This document shows, piece by piece, positions 53,804 to 62,817 of a stretch of 64,000 nucleotides of DNA. Source of the stretch: DATFDN01 sp963767645 (lineage in GTDB: Bacteria; Pseudomonadota; Alphaproteobacteria; Acetobacterales; Acetobacteraceae). Position 1 is the stretch's first letter. The number at the start of each line of letters is the position of its first letter. Position numbers and translations under genes: made by a program. The stretch is from NCBI GenBank assembly GCA_963767645.1, contig CAVYEW010000002.1, forward strand, positions 111,089 through 175,088, given 5' to 3'. A model generated the notes under the pieces. It was not told the DNA's origin. It ran no database searches and saw only the letters and a list, made by a program, of their open reading frames with translations.

Positions 53804-54268
53804 TCAGGGTGTGATGTCGGACGCTCCGCAGTGCGGGTGCTTGAAGCCGGTGTTGGGCGGCTCGCCGGGGCTGAGATAGACGATGTTGTCGGTGCCATTG
53901 AGCCCGGCGCCGGCCGGAATGCCGTCAAGGCCGGCCAGGTGCCGCATCCGGTAGGCGATCGCATGATCGGCGCAGGAGGTGTCGCCGCTCACGCCGAGGC
54001 CGCCGACGACCTGACCCCCGGAATAAAGCGCCACCCCGCCGCCGAAGGTGATGATGCCGCCAGGAACGAAACCCACGCCGAGGTTCTGCGGCAGGAAAAA
54101 TGGATTGAACGGATTCGAGTTGTTCAGCCCGTACAGCGACCCGCCGGGCTGCGTGGGCGCATAGAGGTTGGCTGTCGAAAGCGCGAGCTGGTCGTTGCTG
54201 AAATCATTCGCCGTGGTCGCCTTTGCAATCGCGATCGCGCGGCTGCCGGGCCACGCATCGCCGGTCAT
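53804..54268 (-). pseudogene. GlcG/HbpS-family heme-binding protein, 5'-truncated
   Basis: A 154-residue frame that begins in the middle of the family: TGDAWPGSRAIAIAKATTAN, then LYAPTQPGGSLYGLNNSNPF, FVPGGIITFGGGVALYSGGQ and VVGGLGVSGDTSCADHAIAY. This is the C-terminal two thirds of periplasmic GlcG/HbpS proteins. The expected signal peptide and N-terminal helix-strand unit are missing, and the next 28 bp lead directly into the divergent acyl-CoA dehydrogenase gene. The in-frame ATG at 54268 may allow a short product, but without export. Confidence 0.65.
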
Positions 54269-54295
54269 GCGTCATGCAACTTGGGAGGTGACACC

Positions 54296-56014
54296 GTGAT
54301 CCAGCCTTCTGCCGCCGGCTCCACCCACATCGCCCCCGACTGCGCCGGCCTGGACTTCCACGCCGCAGATCGCGGCCTGCGCGACCTCCTCGCGATCTAT
54401 CTTCCGGCCGATGTCCGCGCCATCCTCGACCCGCATTTCGCCCGCCTCGGCCAGATCGCCGGCACGCGGCTCGACGCGCTCGCCCGCATCGCCGACCGCC
54501 ATCCGCCGGTGCTGCATCCGCGCGACCGGTTCGGGCGCGACGAGGACTGGATCGAGTACCACCCCGCCTATCGCGAGATGGAATCCATCGCCTTCGGCGA
54601 CTTCCAGTTCCACGCGATGAGCCACCGCGCCGGCGTGCTGGGGATGGACGCGCCGCTGCCACCGGTCGCCAAATACGCCTTCCAATATCTGTTCGTGCAG
54701 GCCGAGTTCGGCCTGATGTGCCCGATCAGCCTTGCCGACAGCTCGATCCACGTGATCCGCCGCTTCGCCTCCGAGCCGCTGAAATCCTACCTGCTGCCCC
54801 GGATGCTCTCGGCCGACCTGTCCACCTTGTGGAAGGGCACGCAGTTCATGACCGAGAAGGCCGGCGGCTCGGATGTCGGCGCGATCGAGTCGGTGGCGCG
54901 GCGCGACGGCGATGACTGGCGCCTGTACGGCGACAAATGGTTCTGCTCGCATACCGACGGCGACGTGGCGCTGGTCCTGGCCCGGCCCGAGGGCGCCCAG
55001 GCCGGAACGCGCGGGCTGTCGCTGTTCGCCATGCCGCGCCGGACGCGCGACGGGCGGCGCAACGCCTATCGGATCGTGCGGCTCAAGGACAAGCTCGGCA
55101 CCCGCTCGATGGCCTCGGGCGAGATCAAGCTGGAGGGGGCGGAAGCCTATCTCGTCGGCGAGGAAGGCGCGGGCCTGAAGCAGATGATGCAGCAGGTGAA
55201 CCTCTCGCGCCTGTCGCACGGATTCCGCGCCGCCGCGATGATGCGCCGCTGCCTGAACGAGGCGCTTATCGCCGCGCGCGGCCGCATCGCCTTCGGCCGC
55301 TCCGTCGCGGATTTCCCGCTCATGCGCCGCCAGCTCCTCAAGCTGCTGGTGCCGACCGAGCAGGCGCTGTCCATGGCCTTCGCCACCGCCGACGCGATGG
55401 GGCGCGGCGCCGCCGAGGAGACCCGCATCCTCACCGGCCTGCTCAAGCTGCGCGCCTGCCGCGACAACATCGCCGTCGCGACGGGCGCGATGGAGGCGCG
55501 CGGCGGCAACGGCTACATCGAGGACTGGGTGAACCCGCGCCTGATCCGCGACGCACAGGTGGGCCTGCTCTGGGAGGGAACGAGCAACATCAACGCCCAG
55601 GACGTCATCAACCGCGCCGTCCGGCGCGAGGGCGCGCATCGCGCCCTGCGCGCGATGCTCACCAGGCGCCTCGATGCGGCGCCGCTGCCGCCCGCCTTCC
55701 GCGAAGCCCTCGGCACCGCGCTCGATCGCGCGACCGAAGCCGCCGAGCGTGCCGCCGGGCAGGAAACCTTGGTCCGCGAAGCCGCCGCCGCCCTCTACAA
55801 TGCCGCCAGCGCCGTCCTGCTGGCCTGGGAGGCGACCCGCCCCGGCGCCGACGCCCGCCGCGCCCTGATCGCCCGCTGCGTCCTCGCCCACCGCCTCGCG
55901 CCCCGCGACCCGCTGGCCCCCGAGGAAGCAGCATGGGAGCATCCGGCGACGGCGATGCTGCTCGATGATCGCCCACTCGCCATGGCGCAGATCGGCGAGG
56001 CGCTGGTGCGGTAG
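54296..56014 (+). CDS. Acyl-CoA dehydrogenase, AidB-like
   Basis: A 572-residue flavoprotein of the AidB-type acyl-CoA dehydrogenase subgroup: MCPISLADSSIHVIRRFASE, GTQFMTEKAGGSDVGAIESV (about residues 182-201; FAD-binding), RLKDKLGTRSMASGEIKLEG and RGGNGYIEDWVNPRLIRDAQ near the C-terminal third. AidB binds DNA and responds to alkylation; this protein may be that or an isovaleryl-CoA-type enzyme. I chose the GTG at 54296, with GGGAGG at 54283-54288; the open frame continues upstream across the HbpS-like remnant. Confidence 0.88.
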   Translation: MIQPSAAGSTHIAPDCAGLDFHAADRGLRDLLAIYLPADVRAILDPHFARLGQIAGTRLDALARIADRHPPVLHPRDRFGRDEDWIEYHPAYREMESIAFGDFQFHAMSHRAGVLGMDAPLPPVAKYAFQYLFVQAEFGLMCPISLADSSIHVIRRFASEPLKSYLLPRMLSADLSTLWKGTQFMTEKAGGSDVGAIESVARRDGDDWRLYGDKWFCSHTDGDVALVLARPEGAQAGTRGLSLFAMPRRTRDGRRNAYRIVRLKDKLGTRSMASGEIKLEGAEAYLVGEEGAGLKQMMQQVNLSRLSHGFRAAAMMRRCLNEALIAARGRIAFGRSVADFPLMRRQLLKLLVPTEQALSMAFATADAMGRGAAEETRILTGLLKLRACRDNIAVATGAMEARGGNGYIEDWVNPRLIRDAQVGLLWEGTSNINAQDVINRAVRREGAHRALRAMLTRRLDAAPLPPAFREALGTALDRATEAAERAAGQETLVREAAAALYNAASAVLLAWEATRPGADARRALIARCVLAHRLAPRDPLAPEEAAWEHPATAMLLDDRPLAMAQIGEALVR

Positions 56015-56043
56015 AGTCGGTCGAAACCAGGGAGAAGCGGCAA

Positions 56044-57246
56044 ATGCACCGGCGAGACCTGCTGACGGCGGCCGCCCTGACCCCGCTCGCCCCCGCCGGG
56101 AGCCTGCGGGCGGAGACCAATCCGCACACGGCCTCGCTCGACGCCATGCTGCGCCCGCATCTCGCCCGCTACGGCCTGCCGGCGCTGGCCGCCGCCGTGG
56201 TCCTGAACGGTGCCGTGGTCGCATCCGGCGCCGTCGGAACCAGGCGCGTCGGCACCGACATCCCGGTCACGCCGCAGGACCGCTTCCACATCGGCTCGGA
56301 CACCAAGGCGATGACCGCCCTGACCGCGGCGATCTTCGTGGAGGCGGGCAAGCTCCGCTGGGACAGCACGGTGGGCGAGGTGTTCCCCGAGCTTGCCGAC
56401 GGGATGAGTTCGGACCTGCGCGGCGTCACCCTCACCCAGCTCCTGTCGCACACCAGCGGCATCCCGAGCGATAATGCGGCCTTCAGCAACCTGATCCTGC
56501 AATCCTTCGCCCAGGACGGGAATCTGGACGACCTGCGCTATTGGCTGGTCAGCCAGTGGCGCACGCAACCTTTGGCGTCCAAGCCAGGCACGACATTCGC
56601 CTATTCCAACATGGGCTACACGATGGCCGGCGCGATCCTGGAACGCACCGGCAAGGCGACCTGGGAGGAACTGATCGTCGCTCATGTGTTCCGCCCCTTC
56701 GATTTCGAAACGGCGGGGTTCGGGCCGCAGGCGAGCCTCGAACTCGTGGACGCTCCGCTCGGCCACCTGGCCGGAAGCGACGGCACGCTGAAGGCGATGA
56801 TGGCGGGGCCGAACGGCGACAATCCGGCGATCCTCGGGCCGGCCGGCACCGTCCATCTCTCGATCCTCGACTTCGCCGCCTGGGCCGGATGGAACGCGGG
56901 CGAGGGGCGGCGCGGTCCCGCTTTGGTCCGGCCGGAAACCTTACGCAAGCTGCACACCAAGGTCATCGACCTGCCGCCCAAGCCGGACGCGCCGCCCGGC
57001 ACGCCGTCGCAAGGCGCCTACGGGCTCGGCTGGGGCATCGCGACCTTGCCCTACTCCCCCGAGCCATTCGTGACGCATACCGGATCGAACGGCATGAACT
57101 TGGCGTTCATCATGCTCCAGCCTACCCAGGATTTCGCCATGGTGCTGGCCACGAATGTGGGCACGCCAGCTTCGGACCAGGGCCTCAAATCCGTCGCGGA
57201 GCAGCTTTATGGGGAGTTCGGCCCGGCGCGGCGACAGAACCCCTAG
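56044..57246 (+). CDS. Serine hydrolase of the beta-lactamase (class C/EstB) family
   Basis: A 400-residue exported protein (twin-arginine-like MHRRDLLTAAALTPLAPAGS). The active-site motifs are SDTK (residues 85-88), YSN (187-189) and HTGSNG near residue 340, the SxxK-YxN-HxG arrangement of penicillin-binding-protein-like esterases and peptidases. The function could be an esterase, a D-aminopeptidase or a beta-lactamase homologue. It is 29 bp after the acyl-CoA dehydrogenase gene. Its stop overlaps the convergent dehydrogenase stop by 4 bp. Confidence 0.88.
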   Translation: MHRRDLLTAAALTPLAPAGSLRAETNPHTASLDAMLRPHLARYGLPALAAAVVLNGAVVASGAVGTRRVGTDIPVTPQDRFHIGSDTKAMTALTAAIFVEAGKLRWDSTVGEVFPELADGMSSDLRGVTLTQLLSHTSGIPSDNAAFSNLILQSFAQDGNLDDLRYWLVSQWRTQPLASKPGTTFAYSNMGYTMAGAILERTGKATWEELIVAHVFRPFDFETAGFGPQASLELVDAPLGHLAGSDGTLKAMMAGPNGDNPAILGPAGTVHLSILDFAAWAGWNAGEGRRGPALVRPETLRKLHTKVIDLPPKPDAPPGTPSQGAYGLGWGIATLPYSPEPFVTHTGSNGMNLAFIMLQPTQDFAMVLATNVGTPASDQGLKSVAEQLYGEFGPARRQNP

Positions 57247-58223
57247 TAGCCGCGCGCGACGTCGACCAGCGTGGGCAGCGGGCTTCCTTCACGAAGCGCC
57301 CGCAGATTTGCGAAGAATCGCTCCAGGCTCAGCTCGTAATACGTGCTCGGGTCATCGGCCGCGGTGTGCGGGCTGATCACCAGGTTCGGCGTGGTCCACA
57401 GGCGATGGCCGGGGGGGATCGGCTCGGGGTCGAACACGTCGAGGACCGCGCCGGACAGATGCCCCGCGTCCAACAGGTCGCAGAGCGCCTCCTGATCCAG
57501 CAGGCCCCCGCGCCCGATATTCACGACCCCCGCGCCGATGGGCAGCAGCGACAGCCGGCGCCGGTCCATCAGGTTGCGCGTCTCTGGGATAAGCGGGCAG
57601 GCGAGCACCAGGAACTCGGTCGTTCCCAGCGCCCGGTCCAGTTGCTCGGGGCCGACCACTTCGGCGCAGTCGGCATGCGAGACCGGGTGCGCCCGCACCC
57701 CGGTGACGCGCAGCCCGAAGCGGGCGCCGTGCGCCGCCACCGCGCCGCCGAGCGCGCCCAGCCCGATCACCGTCATCCGGTGCCCGGCCAACACCGCGCC
57801 CCACAGCTTCCGCCATTGTCCGGCCCGTTGGTGCGTCACCATCTCCGGCACACGATTGGCCAGCATCAGCACCGCCATGATGCCGAACTCGCCCGCCTTG
57901 GCGGCGTGCGTGCCGCGATTGTTCAGCAGCGCGACCCCTGCGGGTAGCCAGTCGAAGGGGGCGAGGTTGTCGAGCCCGGCATTGGCCACGAACACCAGCC
58001 TCAGCCGCGGCGCGCGCAGCGGCAGCAAGGCGGCAAGCACGTCCTTGTCCGTGACCAGCGCCTCGGCCTCGCCGATCGCCGCCTCATAGCCGGCGCGATC
58101 GACGGCGAAGCTGACGATGTGCCCCGATGCATGCTCTCCGCTGCGGGCCGCCACCCGCGCCCACAGCTCGGGCGTGACCGGGCCGAGCGGGTCGTTGGCG
58201 GGGTTCTGGACGTGGATGCGCAT
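57243..58223 (-). CDS. D-2-hydroxyacid dehydrogenase (NAD-dependent)
   Basis: A 326-residue protein from the ATG at 58223 (MRIHVQNPANDPLGPVTPEL). The NAD-binding motif is VIGLGALGGAVAAHG (about residues 150-164); NIGRGGLLDQEALCDLLDAG (about 235-254) and SPHTA (about 291-295) carry the catalytic arginine and histidine. It reduces 2-oxoacids to D-2-hydroxyacids or the reverse. It faces the serine hydrolase, with stop codons overlapping. The substrate is not clear. Confidence 0.88.
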   Translation of the reverse strand: MRIHVQNPANDPLGPVTPELWARVAARSGEHASGHIVSFAVDRAGYEAAIGEAEALVTDKDVLAALLPLRAPRLRLVFVANAGLDNLAPFDWLPAGVALLNNRGTHAAKAGEFGIMAVLMLANRVPEMVTHQRAGQWRKLWGAVLAGHRMTVIGLGALGGAVAAHGARFGLRVTGVRAHPVSHADCAEVVGPEQLDRALGTTEFLVLACPLIPETRNLMDRRRLSLLPIGAGVVNIGRGGLLDQEALCDLLDAGHLSGAVLDVFDPEPIPPGHRLWTTPNLVISPHTAADDPSTYYELSLERFFANLRALREGSPLPTLVDVARGY

Positions 58224-58283
58224 GGCGATACCCTGCCACCCGCGCACCCGCCCCGCCAACCTCCGGCGGTATTCCCGACTGGT

Positions 58284-58994
58284 TCAGCCCGTCTTGCGGC
58301 GGAGCGCGGCGAGGCCGATCAGCCCGCCCCCCAACAGGGCGAGGGACATCGGCTCCGGCACGGCGGTCAGGGAACTGGGCACGGTCATTGCAGGGAAGCT
58401 GATCTGCAGAACAGACGGGGCGCCGTTCCCCTCCACGTAGTCGAGCACGAAATCGTGCTTCCCACCGGGCAGGGTGAAGGAGTTGGTGATGTCCGCGGTC
58501 TCCGGGGCGCTGTTGAAGACCGATCTGCCGTCCACGTATAGGCTCGCACCATCATCATGCGAAACCGAACCGGCATAGCCGCTCAGCGGGGCCGAATAGC
58601 TGCCGGTGATCCTGAAGAACGCCGAATAGGGGTCGTTCATGGCGCTCATGCTGGCGACGTCGAACGCGGCCTGGCTGGCGAACGCGCCGCTCGGTGAAGC
58701 GAAGCCGGAGATCAGCGCCGGATTCAGGAAGTGATCGGGCGGGTTGTTGTTGGGGTACGAGTCGCCGGCGAAGTTGGTGCCGGAAAAATTGGTCCAATTG
58801 ATCGGACCATCGTAGGTGAACGCCGCGTCGGCCGTTCCGGCGGGTTGATGCGCCTGGTCGGCGATGGTCGTCGAATGCACCCCGTCGGGCGGGCCGATCC
58901 ATACCTGGACGCCATAGGACGGAGCGGCCTTCGCCACCCCCAACCCACCGCCGATCACCCCTAGCACCGCTGCCGCCAATGCCGTTTTGCGCAT
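58284..58994 (-). CDS. PEP-CTERM exported protein
   Basis: A 236-residue protein: a signal peptide (MRKTALAAAVLGVIGGGLGV), then a beta-rich domain with PA14-like features (ASLYVDGRSVFNSAPE; KHDFVLDYVEGNGAPSVLQI). A C-terminal VPEP followed by a hydrophobic helix (LALLGGGLIGLAAL) and RRK is the PEP-CTERM sorting signal. It should be cleaved by an exosortase and displayed or incorporated in extracellular matrix. The ATG at 58994 has GAGGATATC immediately upstream. No exosortase gene lies in the window. Confidence 0.88.
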   Translation of the reverse strand: MRKTALAAAVLGVIGGGLGVAKAAPSYGVQVWIGPPDGVHSTTIADQAHQPAGTADAAFTYDGPINWTNFSGTNFAGDSYPNNNPPDHFLNPALISGFASPSGAFASQAAFDVASMSAMNDPYSAFFRITGSYSAPLSGYAGSVSHDDGASLYVDGRSVFNSAPETADITNSFTLPGGKHDFVLDYVEGNGAPSVLQISFPAMTVPSSLTAVPEPMSLALLGGGLIGLAALRRKTG

Positions 58995-59085
58995 GATATC
59001 CTCGGTCGCTGTTGTTACCAACCGTTCATGCGTAGCGAAACCGAAATTTTCCTTCAACGATAAAATTGACCGCTGATTAAGCGGG

Positions 59086-59859
59086 TCAGAACAGCGCGTA
59101 GCCGCCGTCGATCACGAAGCTGTCGCCGGTGTGATAGGCGCTCGCCGCGCTCATCAGATACACCGCGATGCCGCCGAAATCCGCCCCGGTCCCCCAGCGG
59201 CGCATCGGGATACGCGGCATGACGTTGCCGCTGAACTTCGCGTTGCCGATGGCGTTCGCCGTCATCTCGGTCTCGATCCAGCCGGGCAGGATCGTGTGCG
59301 CGCGCACCCGGTAGCGCGCCAGCTCGACCGCCAGCGCGCGCACCATGGAGATCATGCCGCCCTTGGTCGCGGCGTAGTGCTCGCTGCGCGGCGCCGCCTC
59401 GATGGCGGCGAGCGAGGCGGTGCCGACCAGCACGCCGCCATCGCCGCGCTCGACCATGTGCCGGGCGGCGGCGCGGAAGGTGTAGAACGCGCCGTCCAGG
59501 TTGACCCGCAGCACGCGGCGCCACTCCTCCGCCGGCATGTCCATGAAGGACCGTTGCCCGCGCCCGGAGACGCCGGCATTGGCGAAGCACCCGTCGATGC
59601 GGCCCATCTCGGTGAGCGTCTGCGCGAATGCCGCCTCGACCGCCTGCTCCTCGCCGACGTCGCAGCGCAGCGCGAGGACGCGCCGCCCGGTTTGCTTCAG
59701 CTCGGCCTCGGCACGCGCGTTCTTCTCGGCGCTGGTGCCCCAGATCGCGACATCGGCGCCGGCCTCGGCCACGGCGCGGGCCATGCCGAGGCCGATACCG
59801 CCGTTGCCGCCCGTCACCAGGACGACCTTGCCGGTCAGGTCGAAGGGCTGATAGGCCAT
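59086..59859 (-). CDS. Short-chain dehydrogenase/reductase
   Basis: A 257-residue classical SDR: MAYQPFDLTGKVVLVTGGNG, with TGGNGGIG (residues 16-23), NAG in CFANAGVSGRG, and YAATK (about residues 161-165) as the active-site motif. It ends in the typical VIDGGYALF. It lies 22 bp after the lactonase-like gene, in the same direction; together they could oxidise a sugar and open its lactone. I chose the ATG at 59859, since the frame upstream is only the shadow of the neighbouring gene. Confidence 0.9.
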   Translation of the reverse strand: MAYQPFDLTGKVVLVTGGNGGIGLGMARAVAEAGADVAIWGTSAEKNARAEAELKQTGRRVLALRCDVGEEQAVEAAFAQTLTEMGRIDGCFANAGVSGRGQRSFMDMPAEEWRRVLRVNLDGAFYTFRAAARHMVERGDGGVLVGTASLAAIEAAPRSEHYAATKGGMISMVRALAVELARYRVRAHTILPGWIETEMTANAIGNAKFSGNVMPRIPMRRWGTGADFGGIAVYLMSAASAYHTGDSFVIDGGYALF

Positions 59860-59881
59860 GGGGGCTCCTCGCATGCGGGGG

Positions 59882-60926
59882 TCAGTCGTCCAGCCGATAG
59901 AAGCGCGTCGCGGTGCCGCTGAACAGCGCCGCCCTCTCCGCGGGCGATGCGCCGGAGGCGAGGCGCTTGAAGGCGTTCCAGCACACGGCGTAGCTGTACC
60001 GATCCCTTGTCCACTGGGAAATTGCTCTCGAACATGCACCGGTCCGCGCCGAACGCCTCGATGCAGGTCTCGACATAGGGGCGCCAGGCGGCGGCCAGAT
60101 CCTCCGACGACGGCGGGTCCTCCCGCGTCTCGAACTCGAAGCCGTTGATCCGCATCCCGAGGCCGCCGAGCTTCACGCGCACGTTGAGGCATGTCGCCAA
60201 CTCGCCGATCGCCGCGCGCCAGGCGGCGAACACCTCCGCCCGCCGGCCCGCGTAGCGCCCGATCCCGAGCGGCCCGCCGACATGGTCGAGCACGATGGGG
60301 GTGTCGGGGAAGGCGCGGGCGAGTGCGGTCAGTTCGGGGATCTGCGGATGATACAGCCACGCATCGAAGCCCAGACCGGCGCGGACGAGGTTCGAGAACC
60401 CCTCGCGAAAGCTCCCGTCCGCCATGAGCTGCGCCGGCATCGGATAGCCGGGATTGAGCATCACCGGGTCGTCGTCATGGGCGGTGATGTGGCGGATGCC
60501 GCGGAACCGCCCGCCGCCGGCTCTGGCATGCGCCTCCAGCACCGGGGCGACACGGGCGCCGAGGCGCAGGTCGGCGTGGCCCACGATCCCCGCGCAAATG
60601 CGGGCCGGGCCGTAGCGGCCGGAGGCGCTCATCGCGGCGACCCCGTTGACGAACTCGGTCTCTCCCACCGGCCGCATCTCCTCCGGCCCGGCGGCGCGGT
60701 GAAAGGCGCGGCACTGCACGAATACAGTGGCGACGATGGTGTGTCCCGCGCCAAGATCCTCCAGCAGATCGGGAAGCATGTAGCGCCAGTCGGACCGGTC
60801 CCAGAGATGGTGGTGCGGGTCAACGATCGGCAGTGCCGGGTCGAGCACGGGCTCACGCCGGCGGGCCAGCCAGTCCTCGCGCACCGGCAGATAGTGGCTG
60901 GTGGCTTGCGCGGCTTGTGTGCTCAT
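59882..60926 (-). pseudogene. Amidohydrolase-2 / sugar-lactonase-like protein, frameshifted
   Basis: From the ATG at 60926 the protein reads DPALPIVDPHHHLWDRSDWR (metal-binding HxHxW), GFDAWLYHPQIPELTALARA, IVLDHVGGPLGIGRYAG and CMFESNFPVDKGS. These are motifs of the amidohydrolase-2 family that includes L-fuconolactonase and L-rhamnonolactonase types. At 59999-60000 one extra base (CC) shifts the frame. Removing it restores YSYAVCWNAFKRLASGASPA...LFSGTATRFYRLDD to the stop at 59882. The intact gene would give about 347 residues. Confidence 0.85.
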
Positions 60927-60973
60927 TGGCACGTCCTCCCGCCGATCAGAGGAGCCGATCAGCGGGGCGCTGT

Positions 60974-61651
60974 CTACGGTGCGAGCACACGCTGGAGATC
61001 ACGGAATTGCCGAAGCAACCCCGGCGAGCACCCGTCCGCCGTCCTGAAACCGGCATAGCTTGCCCGGAGCGGCAGACCGAACCGGCGCGACAGCGCCATG
61101 TCGGCATTGCAGTAGGCGCCGGGTGAGCGATCCCGCAGAATCGGCGTGAAATGGTCCGGCGTGGTCCCGACGTCCGGCCCATGCTCAAGCCGATAGACGT
61201 CGAAGGTCACGCGCGACGGGTCGGGGATCGCGCCTTCTTGGTCGCGGGTGGCAACAAGCAGGAGGGTTGCCGGCTTCCCGTCTACGCGCCCCTGCGCGAA
61301 CCGGAAGGCCCTCACCGCGTCCTCGCCCGTGTGCGGGCTGTCGGTGATCGCGTCCCCGCCCGGATCGTCCCGGTCGCCTTGCCGGCCCGCTCCCTCGCGG
61401 CGCACCACGTTCCACGGGCTGCAGCGCCCGCCTTGCAGCAGCACGAGGGCGAGGTCGTAGCCATGAGCGTTGCCGTTGTCCCGCCATCCCAGGACGACGA
61501 TCCCTTCGCGCCCGTCCGGAGCAAAAGCAGGAATGCGGTTCACGCCTGATTGCAGGGGCATGGGGGCGAGATCAGTGATCTTTGGCCCTGCCGCCAACGC
61601 GGGCGCGGACGCGAGGGCGATCAAGATGGTGAGCAGGGCGAGTCTGGGCAT
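60974..61651 (-). CDS. Exported protein of unknown family
   Basis: A 225-residue protein with a signal peptide (MPRLALLTILIALASAPALA). The mature part (VVLGWRDNGNAHGYDLALVL, DDPGGDAITDSPHTGEDAVR, LLLVATRDQEGAIPDPSRVT) shows no known enzymatic motif. It probably folds as a beta-rich periplasmic protein. It sits alone 48 bp upstream of the lactonase-like gene on the same strand, facing away from the glycine-zipper gene. Confidence 0.65.
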   Translation of the reverse strand: MPRLALLTILIALASAPALAAGPKITDLAPMPLQSGVNRIPAFAPDGREGIVVLGWRDNGNAHGYDLALVLLQGGRCSPWNVVRREGAGRQGDRDDPGGDAITDSPHTGEDAVRAFRFAQGRVDGKPATLLLVATRDQEGAIPDPSRVTFDVYRLEHGPDVGTTPDHFTPILRDRSPGAYCNADMALSRRFGLPLRASYAGFRTADGCSPGLLRQFRDLQRVLAP

Positions 61652-61801
61652 CCTTCTACCCTCCTACGGACATCTTGGCGTGTCGGAGCTCCGTTCCGTC
61701 TCTCGCTACCAACCGTGGGATCGAGCGCCGCGAGCGCGTCGCCGGGAACCCCGGCCGAGTGGCGGACGTTCCCGGTCCAAACTCTTCCGGGCAAGACCAT
61801 C

Positions 61802-62119
61802 GTGCTCACTCCGTGGCGCCTCGTTATCCTTTTGGGCCTGGCAGCCGGGCTTGGCGGCTGCGTCTACGCGGCCCCGCCGCCCTATGCCTACAACCCCTAT
61901 GATCCCGCCCAGCGTTCGGCCGGCGGGGCGCTGATCGGTGCCGGTGCGGGAGCGGCGCTGGGCGGGCTCGCCGGCGGCGGCCAGGGAGCGGCGATCGGCG
62001 CCCTGGCGGGCGGCGCCCTGGGCGCGGTCGCCGGCGCCAGCGGCCCGCCGGACGCGCCGCCGCCCGGCTATTACGGCTATGGGTATGGCTATCCTTATGG
62101 CTCCGCTTACGGCTACTGA
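61802..62119 (+). CDS. Glycine-zipper lipoprotein
   Basis: A 105-residue protein from a GTG at 61802. A lipobox LGGC (about residues 16-19) is followed by a tyrosine/proline patch and a long glycine-zipper region (GGALIGAGAGAALGGLAGGG then GQGAAIGALAGGALGAVAGA). It ends in a tyrosine-glycine tail (PPPGYYGYGYGYPYGSAYGY). Such proteins are small outer-membrane lipoproteins of the SlyB/YMGG type. The start is uncertain because the frame is open upstream. Confidence 0.75.
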   Translation: MLTPWRLVILLGLAAGLGGCVYAAPPPYAYNPYDPAQRSAGGALIGAGAGAALGGLAGGGQGAAIGALAGGALGAVAGASGPPDAPPPGYYGYGYGYPYGSAYGY

Positions 62120-62253
62120 GGGCCGGACCGTCGCCGTTCCGATACACTACGCCGGCATCCCGCCGAAATGATTGCCGCCGCATGCGCGGCAAGGAACGGC
62201 GCCAAGGGGGCGACGTTCGAGGGGAATTGCGCAATAGCCCGGAGGATCACTCA

Positions 62254-62682
62254 ATGGGTCTCAAATACTTGCCGACAGCCGCGTTGGCGACGACGCTCCT
62301 AATTGGTCCCGGCCTCGCCCTGGCCCAGAACACGACCGGCGGCACGGCCGGCGGGACGAGCACTGACACCACCGCCACCGCGCCGCCCAGCACCACCACC
62401 GGGGCGGCGCCGGCGAACCCGGTTCCCGCTCCCACCCCCAACCCGAGCGCGGCACCCGGCTCGGCGGCGGCCCCGACCGCCTCGACGACCGCCGCCACCA
62501 ACGAAACTCCTGCGAACAATACCGCGGCTACCACCAATAATGGCGGCGGCGGTGGCAGCTGGGGCTGGATCGGCCTGATCGGCCTGTTGGGCCTGGCCGG
62601 GCTGCGCCCGCGGCGCGCAGCGCCGGTGACAACCTCGACCGTCGGCACCACGGGGGTCGGGCCGGGAGCCGGGCGCCTCTAG
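62254..62682 (+). CDS. WGxxG-type low-complexity exported protein
   Basis: A 142-residue protein with a signal peptide (MGLKYLPTAALATTLLIGPG). A long threonine/alanine/proline/asparagine low-complexity stretch (about residues 25-100) precedes a C-terminal GGGSWGWIGLIGLLGLAGLR helix followed by PRR. This resembles WGxxG C-terminal anchoring segments of secreted bacterial proteins. GGAGGA at 62241-62246 supports the ATG at 62254; the frame is open further upstream. Low complexity makes further assignment impossible. Confidence 0.7.
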   Translation: MGLKYLPTAALATTLLIGPGLALAQNTTGGTAGGTSTDTTATAPPSTTTGAAPANPVPAPTPNPSAAPGSAAAPTASTTAATNETPANNTAATTNNGGGGGSWGWIGLIGLLGLAGLRPRRAAPVTTSTVGTTGVGPGAGRL

Positions 62683-62694
62683 TCACCAAGACGG

Positions 62695-62733
62695 CTCTCT
62701 CCCCTCGCGATCGGGGAGAGGGCCGTCAGAGGG
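62695..62733. repeat. R1 palindromic repeat
   Basis: CTCTCTCCCCTCGCGATCGG then GGAGAGGGCCGTCAGAGGG, between the WGxxG-type gene and the convergent luciferase-like gene. Confidence 0.6.
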
Positions 62734-62817
62734 TGCGTGCGCCCGCCGGCAGTCGATGCCCGGCAAGCGGCCGAATGCCTACGCCGGCCGAGCCCCCGGC
62801 GTCCCGGTTTTTTCGCC

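Noticed and set aside
54272..56224. A 650-codon minus-strand frame opposite the acyl-CoA dehydrogenase
   Set aside because: Low-information Arg/Gly/Ala composition and total overlap with a well-supported gene.
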